Shown piece by piece: positions 35,161 to 48,010 of a stretch of DNA of 64,000 bases. This stretch comes from Tragulus kanchil. Lineage: Eukaryota; Chordata; Mammalia; Artiodactyla; Tragulidae. The translations under genes and the position numbers were made by a program. The notes beneath the pieces are model-generated. The model made no database searches and was not told the DNA's origin. It saw only the letters and a list, made by a program, of their open reading frames with translations. The stretch lies in NCBI GenBank assembly GCA_022376925.1, contig JAIOJX010000032.1, positions 102,292,794 to 102,356,793 on the forward strand, in the 5' to 3' direction. The first letter of the stretch is position 1. The number at the start of each line of letters is the position of its first letter.

Positions 35161-37211
35161 ATGGCATGAATGAGACTGAGCTCACATAGGCCCTGAAGGC
35201 ACAGGAGGTCACATGAAGAAGTGGCCTAAATGCCTGTGGTTCCCCACTCCTGCCATATTAACTTCTCTCCTCAGCCTACCACTGGCCTCATGAGGAGTAC
35301 CTAATCATCAGTTGGCACCTTCCCTTGTATGACACAGAAGCTTCTGAACTGGTTCCCTACCTCTGCTTTCTACTCACTGCTCCATTCTGCCACCATGATT
35401 TTCAAAAAATAATTCCACTCCGATCACATTGTTACTTTCAGAAACCTGTTCCCACAACTGTCACCTGAAAAAACTCCTGCTTATTTTCCATGGCCTTGAA
35501 CATACACTACTGACTTCTCTAATCGCTCCCCAGATGCATAGCTATATAACACTTCTGAAACATTATCTCCAAGGACACTTAGGGGCACTTGATCGTTTTC
35601 ATTAGTTCTTAAGTGTCCTAGAAGTACAGCCCCAAACCACCTCCTCAAGAATCTTTAAGGACTAATGTCATGTCTAAGATTATGCCAAATTGATTTTGTA
35701 GCCTATGTATCTACAAGTTTTCATGTTATTTAAAAGTTGTTACTTATAAGATTTATGAGCTGAGAACCACAAAATAGTAATAAAGAAAATTGAAGATAAC
35801 TCAAGAAAATGGAAAGATATCCCATGCTTTTGGATTGGTGAAATCAGAACAGTTAAAATGGCCATACTACCCAAAGTAATCTACCAATTTAAAGTGATCT
35901 CTATCAAATTACCCATGACATTTTTCACATAACTGTAACAAATAACCCTAAAATGTATATGGACCCACAAAAGACCCAGAATTCCCCAAGAATCCTGAGT
36001 AAAAAGAAGAAAACTGGAGGCATAACTCTTTCAGACTTCAGATAAAGCTACAAAACTCCTAAAAATGTATATTCTACCTCAATTTTGGTATGTTATTCAA
36101 ACCAGAGACATATTGGCTTCCTTCTACCTTGGTATGTTATTTCTGGCTCCCTTCATATTGGTCTCACATTAATAGCCTTAGTAAAGGCTGAATACTTAGC
36201 CATGTACCAGCAAGTTACCATGCAATCTAAGCTGCCCACCGTGAACTGGAAGCTCTCTGACACATGAAGCCATAAAGTTGGGCATATAAAGGAGCACTCC
36301 ATCATCAAATGGATATGGCATGAATGAGACTGAGCTCACATAGGCCCTGAAGGCACAGGAGGTCACATGAAGAAGTGGCTTAAATGCCTGTGGTTCCCCA
36401 CTCCTGCCATATTAACTTCTCTCCTCAGCCTACCACTGGCCTCATGAGGAGTACCTAGTCATCAGTTGGCACCTTCCCTTGTATGACACAGAAGCTTCTG
36501 AACTGGTTCCCTACCTCTGCTTTCTACTCACTGCTCCATTCTGCCACCATGATTTTCAAAAAATAATTCCACTCCGATCACATTGTTACTTTCAGAAACC
36601 TGTTCCCACAACTGTCACCTGAAAAAACTCCTGCTTATTTTCCATGGCCTTGAACATACACTACTGACTTCTCTAATCGCTCCCCAGATGCATAGCTATA
36701 TAACACTTCTGAAACATTATCTCCAAGGACACTTAGGGGCACTTGATCGTTTTCATTAGTTCTTAAGTGTCCTAGAAGTACAGCCCCAAACCACCTCCTC
36801 AAGAATCTTTAAGGACTAATGTCATGTCTAAGATTATGCCAAATTGATTTTGTAGCCTATGTATCTACAAGTTTTCATGTTATTTAAAAGTTGTTACTTA
36901 TAAGATTTATGAGCTGAGAACCACAAAATAGTAATAAAGAAAATTGAAGATAACTCAAGAAAATGGAAAGATATCCCATGCTTTTGGATTGGTGAAATCA
37001 GAACAGTTAAAATGGCCATACTACCCAAAGTAATCTACCAATTTAAAGTGATCTCTATCAAATTACCCATGACATTTTTCACATAACTGTAACAAATAAC
37101 CCTAAAATGTATATGGACCCACAAAAGACCCAGAATTCCCCAAGAATCCTGAGTAAAAAGAAGAAAACTGGAGGCATAACTCTTTCAGACTTCAGATAAA
37201 GCTACAAAACT
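34944..37211. repeat. Overlap duplication 13: 34944-36058 = 36098-37211 (offset 1154)
   Basis: Join 36059-36097 is a scrambled patch containing TTTTGGTATGTTATT, an echo of 34975-34986. The first ~217 bases occur three times (33822-34038, 34944-35160, 36098-36314). Substitutions: GGCCTAAATG/GGCTTAAATG, CTAATCATC/CTAGTCATC. Confidence 0.97.
35330..35490 (+). repeat. L2 LINE fragment
   Basis: CTTCTGAACTGGTTCCCTAC, TTCTGCCACCATGATTTTCA, and TTACTTTCAGAAACCTG then TTCCATGGCCTTGAACATAC follow L2 order. Second copy about 36484-36644. Confidence 0.65.
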
Positions 37212-39112
37212 ACAATAATCAAAAAAAGAGTGGTTTTGGCACAAAAGCAGGCATGTGAATCAATGGAACAGGATTGAGAACCCAGAAATAAACCCTCACA
37301 CCTACAAATAATTAATCTTTGACAAAGGAGACAAGACTACACAATGGAGAAAAGACAGCCTTTTTAGCAAGTTGTATTGGGAAAGCTGGACAGCTACATG
37401 TAAATCAGTGAAGTTAGAACACTCCCTCACACTATACCAAAAAAAAATAAATAAATAAACTCAAAATGGCTTAAAGACTCAAATATGACACCATAAAACT
37501 CCTAGAAGAGAACATATACAAAATATTCTCTAACATCAATTATGGCAATGTTGTCTTAAGTCAGTCTTTCAAGAGAACAGACATAAAAGCAAAACTAAGC
37601 AAATGGGACTTAATCAAACTTACAAAATTTTTACACAGCAAAAGAAACTATAAACAAAACAAAACGACAACCTACTGAATGGGAGAAAATATTTGAAAAT
37701 GATGCGAACAATAAGGGATTAATTTCCAAATTGTATAAACAACTCATACAATTTAATAACAAACAAACAGAAAAAACAATTAAAACATGAGCAGAAGGAC
37801 TAAAATAGACATTTCTCCAAAGAATACAGATGGCCAACAGATACATGAAAGATGCTCAACATATCCAGACTGCAATGATGTGTCCTCATACTGGTCAGAT
37901 CGACCAAAACCAAAAAGTCTAGAAGTAATAAATACTGAGAGGCTGTGGAGAAAATGGAAGCCTCCAACACTGCAGGTGAGAATGTATATTGGTGCAACAT
38001 TCAGTTTTCAAAATTGACTTATAAGATTTATGAGCTGAGAACCACAAAATAGTAATAAGGGCTCAAGAAAATGGAAAGATATCCCATGCTTTTGGATTGG
38101 TGAAATCAGAACAGTTAAAATGGCCATACTACCCAAAGTAATCTACCAATTTAAAGTGATCTCTATCAAATTACCCATGACATTTTTCACATAACTGTAA
38201 CAAATAACCCTAAAATGTATATGGACCCACAAAAGACCCAGAATTCCCCAAGAATCCTGAGTAAAAAGAAGAAAACTGGAGGCATAACTCTTTCAGACTT
38301 CAGATAAAGCTACAAAACTACAATAATCAAAAAAAGAGTGGTTTTGGCACAAAAGCAGGCATGTGAATCAATGGAACAGGATTGAGAACCCAGAAATAAA
38401 CCCTCACACCTACAAATAATTAATCTTTGACAAAGGAGACAAGACTACACAATGGAGAAAAGACAGCCTTTTTAGCAAGTTGTATTGGGAAAGCTGGACA
38501 GCTACATGTAAATCAGTGAAGTTAGAACACTCCCTCACACTATACCAAAAAAAAAAAAAAAAAAAAAAACTCAAAATGGCTTAAAGACTCAAATATGACA
38601 CCATAAAACTCCTAGAAGAGAACATATACAAAATATTCTCTAACATCAATTATGGCAATGTTGTCTTAAGTCAGTCTTTCAAGAGAACAGACATAAAAGC
38701 AAAACTAAGCAAATGGGACTTAATCAAACTTACAAAATTTTTACACAGCAAAAGAAACTATAAACAAAACAAAACGACAACCTACTGAATGGGAGAAAAT
38801 ATTTGAAAATGATGCGAACAATAAGGGATTAATTTCCAAATTGTATAAACAACTCATACAATTTAATAACAAACAAACAGAAAAAACAATTAAAACATGA
38901 GCAGAAGGACTAAAATAGACATTTCTCCAAAGAATACAGATGGCCAACAGATACATGAAAGATGCTCAACATATCCAGACTGCAATGATGTGTCCTCATA
39001 CTGGTCAGATCGACCAAAACCAAAAAGTCTAGAAGTAATAAATACTGGAGAGGCTGTGGAGAAAATGGAAGCCTCCAACACTGCAGGTGAGAATGTATAT
39101 TGGTGCAACCAT
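36896..39112. repeat. Overlap duplication 14: 36896-~38000 = 38017-39112 (offset 1121 at start)
   Basis: Copy 2 restarts with a ~14-base deletion (AATAAGGGCTCAAG replaces 36930-36957). An A-rich tract reads as A(9) followed by TAAATAAATAAA in copy 1 (about 37440) but as a pure A run of about 22 in copy 2 (38548), a typical low-complexity assembly difference. Confidence 0.96.
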
Positions 39113-39696
39113 TATGGAAAACAGTATAAATATTCTTCAAAAAAAACCAAAAATCGAGTGACCATATGCTTCAGCAGTCCCATTCCTCGGCATTTGTCTG
39201 GAAAAAATGAAGGCTCTAATTCATTAAGATACATGAGCTCCAGTGTTCACTATTTACAGAAGTTAAGACATGGAAGCAATGCCAAGTGTCAGTCAACAGA
39301 TGAATGGGTAGATAAGATGCGGCATGCACATACAGACACACACACAATGAAATATTACTGCATTATAAAAAAAAATGAAACAATACCATTTGCACGAACA
39401 TGGATGGACCTAGAGATTTTCATACTAACTGAAGTAAGTCAGACATACAAATATTTTATGTTATCACTTATATGTGGAATCTAAAAAATAGTACAAAGTG
39501 CTAATTTATCAAAACAGAAACAAGCAGACAGACATAGGAAACGTATGATTACCAAAGAGGAAAGTGGAGGAGGGATAAATTGGGAGTACGGGATTAGCAC
39601 ATACATATTACCACATACAAGATAAACAGCAAAGACCTACTGTATAGCACAGGGAACTATATTCAGTATCTTACAGCAACTTATGATGAATCAAAA

Positions 39697-39760
39697 AAGA
39701 ATATATGTGAATATATATGTATATATATGTATTTATGTATATATATGAATATATCTTACT
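39697..39760. repeat. (TATATG)-type AT-rich microsatellite at L1 tail
   Basis: Alternating TA/TG repeats (ATATATGTATATATATGTAT...). Second copy about 40834-40897, same length by eye. Confidence 0.85.
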
Positions 39761-40209
39761 CAAGTCACTTTTCTGTACAGGTGAGAAAAGTTAATTTACT
39801 TACATGCCTCTAGTAAATTTGATACTCCATGCAATGCTCTGTCTTTATCCTGTGGATCTTTACATACAGCACTGACATGCCATCAGCCTTCCCCCTTGCT
39901 AGTATTCGCAAAGTTGAGAAGAAAGGGCCCCTCTAGCACTTTTTCTGGACTTCTGTCATTTGGGCATGGTTCTGTGCCTGAGAAATTCAGTCTCGAGAAG
40001 AAAACCCCATACCAAGTCATGATAGATGCACATCATAAATAGTACATAGTACACAGTGTTGGGTATCTGGAGGGCTCATATATTCTCAGTATCAACTGAA
40101 GTCTAAATTTCTTAGCTTGAAATTGAAGTTAAGTCCTGAATACACACAAGGATCTTAAGAATTTAGCAATACTATTAACATAATACCAATAGCTACAATT
40201 TATTCCATA

Positions 40210-40360
40210 CTTGTTCTGACCAAATACTTTTCTAAGCTTTTCGCTTGTATTAACACATTCAATTCTCAGATCCAGCTCATAAAATGGGCATTGTTAATAT
40301 TTTCATTCCAATAATATGAGGAGAAAACTGAGTTTGGCTTTGAAGCAGTCAGCCAAACTT
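40210..40360 (-). repeat. MIR SINE relic
   Basis: CTTTTCTAAGCTTTTCGCTT, TATTAACACATTCAATTCTC, and AGGAGAAAACTGAGTTTGGC follow reverse MIR. Second copy about 41346-41496. Confidence 0.65.
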
Positions 40361-41575
40361 CGATGACCATGACTTAAACCACTCTGTTATGACACATCCC
40401 AATTATTTTTACTATTGAATAGTTGTAATAGCAGCAGAATTTGAAATAATAGTAGTGGCTGTAATTATAGTAACTGCACACACAGCATCCCTTAGACAAA
40501 AATTAAATCTATGAAATACTGCATTATATCATACTTTGGATGGACCTAGAGATTTTCATACTAACTGAAGTAAGTCAGACATACAAATATTTTATGTTAT
40601 CACTTATATGTGGAATCTAAAAAATAGTACAAAGTGCTAATTTATCAAAACAGAAACAAGCAGACAGACATAGGAAACGTATGATTACCAAAGAGGAAAG
40701 TGGAGGAGGGATAAATTGGGAGTACGGGATTAGCACATACATATTACCACATACAAGATAAACAGCAAAGACCTACTGTATAGCACAGGGAACTATATTC
40801 AGTATCTTATAGCAACTTATGATGAATCAAAAAAGAATATATGTGAATATATATGTATATATATGTATTTATGTATATATATGAATATATCTTACTCAAG
40901 TCACTTTTCTGTACAGGTGAGAAAAGTTAATTTACTTACATGCCTCTAGTAAATTTGATACTCCATGCAATGCTCTGTCTTTATCCTGTGGATCTTTACA
41001 TACAGCACTGACATGCCATCAGCCTTCCCCCTTGCTAGTATTCGCAAAGTTGAGAAGAAAGGGCCCCTCTAGCACTTTTTCTGGACTTCTGTCATTTGGG
41101 CATGGTTCTGTGCCTGAGAAATTCAGTCTCGAGAAGAAAACCCCATACCAAGTCATGATAGATGCACATCATAAATAGTACATAGTACACAGTTTTGGGT
41201 ATCTGGAGGGCTCATATATTCTCAGTATCAACTGAAGTCTAAATTTCTTAGCTTGAAATTGAAGTTAAGTCCTGAATACACACAAGGATCTTAAGAATTT
41301 AGCAATACTATTAACATAATACCAATAGCTACAATTTATTCCATACTTGTTCTGACCAAATACTTTTCTAAGCTTTTCGCTTGTATTAACACATTCAATT
41401 CTCAGATCCAGCTCATAAAATGGGCATTGTTAATATTTTCATTCCAATAATATGAGGAGAAAACTGAGTTTGGCTTTGAAGCAGTCAGCCAAACTTCGAT
41501 GACCATGACTTAAACCACTCTGTTATGACACATCCCAATTATTTTTACTATTGAATAGTTGTAATAGCAGCAGAA

Positions 41576-43829
41576 TTTGAAATAATAGTAGTGGCTGTAA
41601 TTATAGTAACTGCACACACAGCATCCCTTAGACATTAAATGAGATAGCATATAAATCACTATGAAATCCTCCCAAGACTAGTCCATTTAAGACCTTCCTA
41701 AACAACTCCTCTCTGAGCTCCCCCACTCTTTACTACCAACAGAAGTTCAAGCAGAGGTCTCCTAAGATCTCTGTGGTTAAAAGTTCAGGGAGAGCATGTT
41801 GAAATTTCATGGCTATGCAAACAAATTAAGACAGATCTGTGACTCTAAGTGTCATAGGCAATAAGAAGGTATAGTTTCAAAGAAATGAACTCTTCTGATG
41901 GATAATCAAGGACCCACTTTGGTCTAGCTCCTGCTAACCAACAAGTAGTCCTCAGACTTGAGATGCCCTTCCCCAGAAGGAAATTTGTGTTTTAGATCCA
42001 GGAACAGGCTTATTATTGAAAGAATGTAAGGAGCTAATGGTGGGAAGTACTGAGAGTGCAGCCCCAGGACATGATTTCATACAGAACTGACCCCATGCAC
42101 TCTCCAGCATGTCCTAGTGTTGGAGGTAAGACCATCGTTTTACAGATGAGGATACTGGTGGTCAGAGAGATCCCATACCTCACCCATGGTAATACAGAAA
42201 TGAACATGCAGCACTGGCATTTAGAGTCCTATACATCTGACCACAAGCTTATTTATAAATAACATATATGCTACAAAGAACCTATGTTTCTGACCAAGGA
42301 TATAACCTTGTTATAAAACTCTAAAAGAGGATGGCTCCAGAGACACTATGAACATTAAATTTGAGGTCTCTGGCTCCTAGTATGATTGCTTTTATAGGAC
42401 ATAGTCTCCTAAAATCTGAAGTTAGAATTCCCTTAAATATTGCATGGTATTAGATGAAATGGATGCTGACTTTGGTCAGGTGTGCTGAGAGTGGTCAGAT
42501 GTGAGCTCTCTAGGATTTGGCCAATTTCATAGCTGAAAGGAAAGGGCATGGGACAGAGGGTGGACACAGTAAGTGGCAGCAGGGACAAGCTTGGGGGCCC
42601 AGGCCAAAAAAGGAAACAAGTCAATTATTTAGAGGAAAAGCAGTTAAATGGATGAGAGTGGAGTGGTTAGACAAAAACGGACCTTTGAAATAATAGTAGT
42701 GGCTGTAATTATAGTAACTGCACACACAGCATCCCTTAGACATTAAATGAGATAGCATATAAATCACTATGAAATCCTCCCAAGACTAGTCCATTTAAGA
42801 CCTTCCTAAACAACTCCTCTCTGAGCTCCCCCACTCTTTACTACCAACAGAAGTTCAAGCAGAGGTCTCCTAAGATCTCTGTGGTTAAAAGTTCAGGGAG
42901 AGCATGTTGAAATTTCATGGCTATGCAAACAAATTAAGACAGATCTGTGACTCTAAGTGTCATAGGCAATAAGAAGGTATAGTTTCAAAGAAATGAACTC
43001 TTCTGATGGATAATCAAGGACCCACTTTGGTCTAGCTCCTGCTAACCAACAAGTAGTCCTCAGACTTGAGATGCCCTTCCCCAGAAGGAAATTTGTGTTT
43101 TAGATCCAGGAACAGGCTTATTATTGAAAGAATGTAAGGAGCTAATGGTGGGAAGTACTGAGAGTGCAGCCCCAGGACATGATTTCATACAGAACTGACC
43201 CCATGCACTCTCCAGCATGTCCTAGTGTTGGAGGTAAGACCATCGTTTTACAGATGAGGATACCGGTGGTCAGAGAGATCCCATACCTCACCCATGGTAA
43301 TACAGAAATGAACATGCAGCACTGGCATTTAGAGTCCTATACATCTGACCACAAGCTTATTTATAAATAACATATATGCTACAAAGAACCTATGTTTCTG
43401 ACCAAGGATATAACCTTGTTATAAAACTCTAAAAGAGGATGGCTCCAGAGACACTATGAACATTAAATTTGAGGTCTCTGGCTCCTAGTATGATTGCTTT
43501 TATAGGACATAGTCTCCTAAAATCTGAAGTTAGAATTCCCTTAAATATTGCATGGCATTAGATGAAATGGATGCTGACTTTGGTCAGGTGTGCTGAGAGT
43601 GGTCAGATGTGAGCTCTCTAGGATTTGGCCAATTTCATAGCTGAAAGGAAAGGGCATGGGACAGAGGGTGGACACAGTAAGTGGCAGCAGGGACAAGCTT
43701 GAGCAGGAGACAAACACCTCTGAAGGTCCATTCATAAGGAAAGGGAGCCAAGCAGACCAACAGTTGGCTTTAGCTTAGTCAATTATTTAGAGGAAAAGCA
43801 GTTAAATGGATGAGAGTGGGGAGTGGTTA
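41576..43829. repeat. Overlap duplication 16: 41576-~42671 = 42684-~43829 (offset 1108)
   Basis: Copy 1 loses accuracy near its end: after GGGACAAGCTTG (42593) a ~26-base substitute, rich in G/C then A, replaces the ~85-base segment 43702-43776, then the match resumes at GTCAATTATTTAGAGG until 42671. A short 58-base segment is three-fold (40440, 41576, 42684). Confidence 0.95.
42100..42250 (-). repeat. MIR SINE relic
   Basis: CCATCGTTTTACAGATGAGG then ATACTGGTGGTCAGAGAGAT fits reverse MIR. Second copy about 43208-43358, with ATACCGG in place of ATACTGG. Confidence 0.65.
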
Positions 43830-45955
43830 AGGTTACTATTGGGAGAAGGAACAAGTAGGGACTTTCAGGTTTGAATTTCACTGGATTTCCATAAGGCTTA
43901 CCAAAATATAGTATCAGGAACAAGATCTAAGTATAATTACAGAAACATAAACAGAAGCCAAATATCCAAACCAGAGATAAATGCAGGAACAGTGTGATCA
44001 GAAAAGGTGTCTTGATCCAGAATCTTAGGAAATACCAAATAAGGATTCCTACAGTTCTGTATCTGGGGAAGCTGTGTAGGATTTTGTCAAATGCTGAGAT
44101 CATAAAGGACACTAGAGGCAAATAATGGCATGTCCCAAAACATAAAGGCTGGACTGGTGTGGCATTTGGTGTGTGTGTGTCTGTATGTGCTAAGTCACTC
44201 AGTCATGTCCAGCTCTTTGCAACCCCATGGACTATAGTTTACAAGGCTCAACAGTCCATGGAATTCTCCGGGCAACAAGAATACTGGAGTGGGTATCCGT
44301 TCCCTTCTCCAGGCAATCTTCCCAACCCAGGGATCGAACCCAGGTCTTCTGCATTGAAGGCAGATTCTTTACCATCTGAGATATCAGGGAAGTCCATGGC
44401 ATTTGAGGGGAAATAGCAAATGGTCTACTAGGTCTGGGATTGAGGGAAGTTATACTCAGAAAATGTTCATTGGGGGCAGATTATAGAGGTACTTGAACGA
44501 TCAAAAAGTCTGGGTGATGCTAATTGGTAGATGATAGGGAAGAAGATGCAAAGTCCATGGTGGGTGCTTTAAAAAATGAAGTGTGCATTGACTACTGCTG
44601 GGAGGTGATGTATGTAGCAAAGAAAAGATTGAAAATATTTAAGCTAAAAAGAGACCTTGGAGATTCCCCATGTAATTCCTTATTTTATAGTTGGGAAGAC
44701 AAATCTATGAGTGGTACCTCACAGAGATTTGTGAAAAACTGGTAACTAGTTCTGTTTCTAATCCATTATACTTTGCAATTGCAAGGTTAAGAATTCTGTT
44801 TAAAATTTCTTCATATTTTGACAGGGACAAGCTTGAGCAGGAGACAAACACCTCTGAAGGTCCATTCATAAGGAAAGGGAGCCAAGCAGACCAACAGTTG
44901 GCTTTAGCTTAGTCAATTATTTAGAGGAAAAGCAGTTAAATGGATGAGAGTGGGGAGTGGTTAAGGTTACTATTGGGAGAAGGAACAAGTAGGGACTTTC
45001 AGGTTTGAATTTCACTGGATTTCCATAAGGCTTACCAAAATATAGTATCAGGAACAAGATCTAAGTATAATTACAGAAACATAAACAGAAGCCAAATATC
45101 CAAACCAGAGATAAATGCAGGAACAGTGTGATCAGAAAAGGTGTCTTGATCCAGAATCTTAGGAAATACCAAATAAGGATTCCTACAGTTCTGTATCTGG
45201 GGAAGCTGTGTAGGATTTTGTCAAATGCTGAGATCATAAAGGACACTAGAGGCAAATAATGGCATGTCCCAAAACATAAAGGCTGGACTGGTGTGGCATT
45301 TGGTGTGTGTGTGTCTGTATGTGCTAAGTCACTCAGTCATGTCCAGCTCTTTGCAACCCCATGGACTATAGTCTACAAGGCTCAACAGTCCATGGAATTC
45401 TCCGGGCAACAAGAATACTGGAGTGGGTATCCGTTCCCTTCTCCAGGCAATCTTCCCAACCCAGGGATCGAACCCAGGTCTTCTGCATTGAAGGCAGATT
45501 CTTTACCATCTGAGATATCAGGGAAGTCCATGGCATTTGAGGGGAAATAGCAAATGGTCTACTAGGTCTGGGATTGAGGGAAGTTATACTCAGAAAATGT
45601 TCATTGGGGGCAGATTATAGAGGTACTTGAACGATCAAAAAGTCTGGGTGATGCTAATTGGTAGATGATAGGGAAGAAGATGCAAAGTCCATGGTGGGTG
45701 CTTTAAAAAATGAACTGTGCATTGACTACTGCTGGGAGGTGATGTATGTAGCAAAGAAAAGATTGAAAATATTTAAGCTAAAAAGAGACCTTGGAGATTC
45801 CCCATGTAATTCCTTATTTTATAGTTGGGAAGACAAATCTATGAGTGGTACCTCACAGAGATTTGTGAAAAACTGGTAACTAGTTCTGTTTCTAATCCAT
45901 TATACTTTGCAATTGCAAGGTTAAGAATTCTGTTTAAAATTTCTTCATATTTTGA
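43688..45955. repeat. Overlap duplication 17: 43688-44821 = 44822-45955 (offset 1134)
   Basis: The copies abut cleanly. Substitutions: ATAGTTTACAAGG/ATAGTCTACAAGG in the SINE, and AATGAAGTGTGC/AATGAACTGTGC. Confidence 0.97.
44160..44405 (-). mobile_element. Bov-tA SINE, antisense, with TSD and (TG)n
   Basis: A (TG)n run of about 6 units precedes AAGTCACTCAGTCATGTCCA. The complement of Bov-tA runs to CTGAGATATCAGGGAAGTCC. TGGCATTTG flanks both sides (44160 and 44397). Second copy 45294-45539. Confidence 0.92.
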
Positions 45956-46856
45956 CTTTGTTGGTTACAAAGTGGGAGGAAAAAAAAAAGAAAATCAGAT
46001 AATTCTTTCCTGGAAGGGGGCTAAATAATAAAACTCAAAGCCAATTTTCTGTCTTAAAAATCACAAAGTCCAAGTATTTTACCATGGGTTGCCCTTGGCT
46101 CTTCTCCCCAGCTGCTGCAGGTCAGCCCCATGTGTATTTAATCCCTTGGTCTGCAAGCCTTTTAACCTGTAAACTGCACAAAACATTGAAAAGTCAGGCA
46201 AATAATTGCAAAAGATTTCCTGTTTGACTGACTTAGCCTGGTAATGAAATCTGATCCCAAGAGAAAGCTAGACACTAAATTCAGGGAAATGAAAGATCAA
46301 TATAAAGATAAATCCAGTTAAGTTACCAGCCACTGGCTGGCATGTTCCCTTTCCGTTAACAGTGTTCTAAACAGAGAAGTAAATAAAATGAACTTCTAAT
46401 ACCTAAGTCTCCCAAGGTGGCAAAGATCCATTACTTATTTCTATCTGTCTTATTGAACATGGCTGCTATAAGTGAGACAGAGATGCTCATTGTGTACAAG
46501 GAGCCCAGAGGAGGAAGCCATCATCATTAGGGGAACCAGAAGCCTCAATAGGAGACAGATTTGAATTCATCTTTGAAAGATTAGAAGGTACTTTTTCAGA
46601 CAGACAAAAGACAAGAGGAAGGTTATTCCAACAGAGGAAACAATTTATGCACAAACATGAAAGGGACTATTGAGTGGACAGCAAACAGTTCAGGCTGGCG
46701 AGAAAATGAAGAGACTGAGGGTGTGGAGAAAAGGAAAACATTTCAGGCTTTTGAGAGGGCATTGAGGTACAAAAGAACCTGGAGTTTCAGGGCAACATCA
46801 AAGAGTTTCAGGTAGGCTGAGCCCAAGGTCACACAAACAGGCATGTAGAGAGACAA
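45956..46856. other. Gene-free stretch
   Basis: No coding signal. An A run near 45980; no repeat named with confidence. Confidence 0.4.
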
Positions 46857-47799
46857 GGCTGGAAACAAGGATGGCCCCAGCCACCTGAGGCCATGAGTAT
46901 CTCTCTATGAAGGTAGTAACAGGGTGGGAGGAGTCATTTGGTAGTGGTGGATAACAGCCACTGAGCTGAAGGGTGAAACCATTAGACTATACTTTTGGAA
47001 AAAGGTATTGGAAAATGAAACTGGAAATAGAGTGGTTAAAACATATGCCAGATAAGAAATTCAAAGAATGCCAACGAAGCCCTGTTTAGTGATCTAGATC
47101 TAGTTTCCCAAGACTGTTTTCCCAGATTTTCCACCCGCACCAATGTCACCCTGCTCACTTCACCACTAACGTGAGTCCTGGCCACTGGAACTTTAACAGC
47201 ACTACTGCGGATCAGCCCCCCTTGCACTGTGGACAGCTTGAAGCAAAGGATAGGGTTTGAATAACCTCAGTACCCTTGCACCCAGCTTAGAGTCAAGCCC
47301 ATGGAGATGTTTGTTGAGTGAACGCAGGCTGGCATGCCCAAATAAACCAATGAGTAGATGGAAACAGGATGTACCTATATGCCCTACCCACCTTGTTCCC
47401 TTTCCAATCCCTTCCTATCCTTACTCAGGTCCTAACTCCAGATGAGTAAATAGGGCACAGTTATTTTTTCATTTATTCATTGGTAATACAATATTAATTA
47501 CCTTTAAGGACCAGTTAGTCGACACTCAAACAAGGAATGTGGGAGCACATGCAACCAGTTCACTGGGTGGCAGGTAGGATGTCCTATTTCCTCTGACCAG
47601 GACATCCTCAATGCACTCACACCAGCCCTCAGGTCACCTTGGTTCTACTTATATGCCCCAGAGCCAAGACAGAGTCCTGATGCTGAAAGGGGGTGAGCAA
47701 GGAATGGACACTGCTGGGTCCTTAATCCCTTCATTTACCAGGTTCAAGATCACTGGGATAGGGTCCTTCCAGACAAGTAATTGTCTTTTCCCATCTATT

Positions 47800-47891
47800 A
47801 TCCATCTGTGCTAGATGGCATAACAACATCACAAAGTAGGTTTTACCATCCCCATTTAACAGATGAGGGACCCAAAGCCTAAAATGATTAA
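47800..47891 (-). repeat. MIR SINE relic
   Basis: CATCCCCATTTAACAGATGA then GGGACCCAAAGCCTAAAATG fits reverse MIR. Second copy about 48970-49061. Confidence 0.65.
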
Positions 47892-48010
47892 GTCAGTGGT
47901 TCTCAATCCTGTCTGCAGTGGAAAATCAACTGGGCAATGGTTAAGAGAGTCTGCGACCAGGTCCCATCCCAGGGCACTCCAACAGAGCTTCTGGGATAAG
48001 TCTCAGGCAT
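47892..48010 (+). mobile_element. MER5-like hAT-Charlie DNA transposon relic
   Basis: AGTGGTTCTCAATCCTGTCT terminal motif, then a diverged AAATCAACTGGGCAATGG and GACCAGGTCCCATCCCAGG. Resembles MER5 in sense. Second copy about 49062-49180. Confidence 0.65.

Larger units (their letters stand above)
35783..39800 (+). mobile_element. Old L1 LINE, 5' truncated ORF2 relic, broken by two block joins
   Basis: Translation near 35785 gives [14 protein letters not shown], followed by A-I-L-P-K and an F-F-T motif of the L1 ORF2 C-terminal region. Further on come [11 protein letters not shown], then F-D-K-G-D-K-T-T-Q-W, and near 39430 a diverged E-V-S-Q-T end. The 3' UTR carries TGTATAGCACAGGGAACTAT. Many stops and frameshifts; non-functional. 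Overlap duplications 13, 14 and 15 repeat parts of it (also 40537-40936), so the true element is about 1.75 kb. The 195-codon frame at 38897-39484 lies within it. Confidence 0.88.
39349..41633. repeat. Overlap duplication 15: ~39349-40494 = ~40510-41633 (offset 1136)
   Basis: The clean match starts at TGGATGGACCTAGAG (39401 and 40537). The 30 bases before 40537 are a decayed version of 39349-39367. Substitutions: TCTTACAGCAAC/TCTTATAGCAAC, CAGTGTTGGG/CAGTTTTGGG. Confidence 0.95.

Noticed and set aside
38897..39484. 195-codon sense open frame, longest in the window
   Set aside because: It lies within the L1 ORF2 relic; the surrounding element is full of stops and frameshifts.
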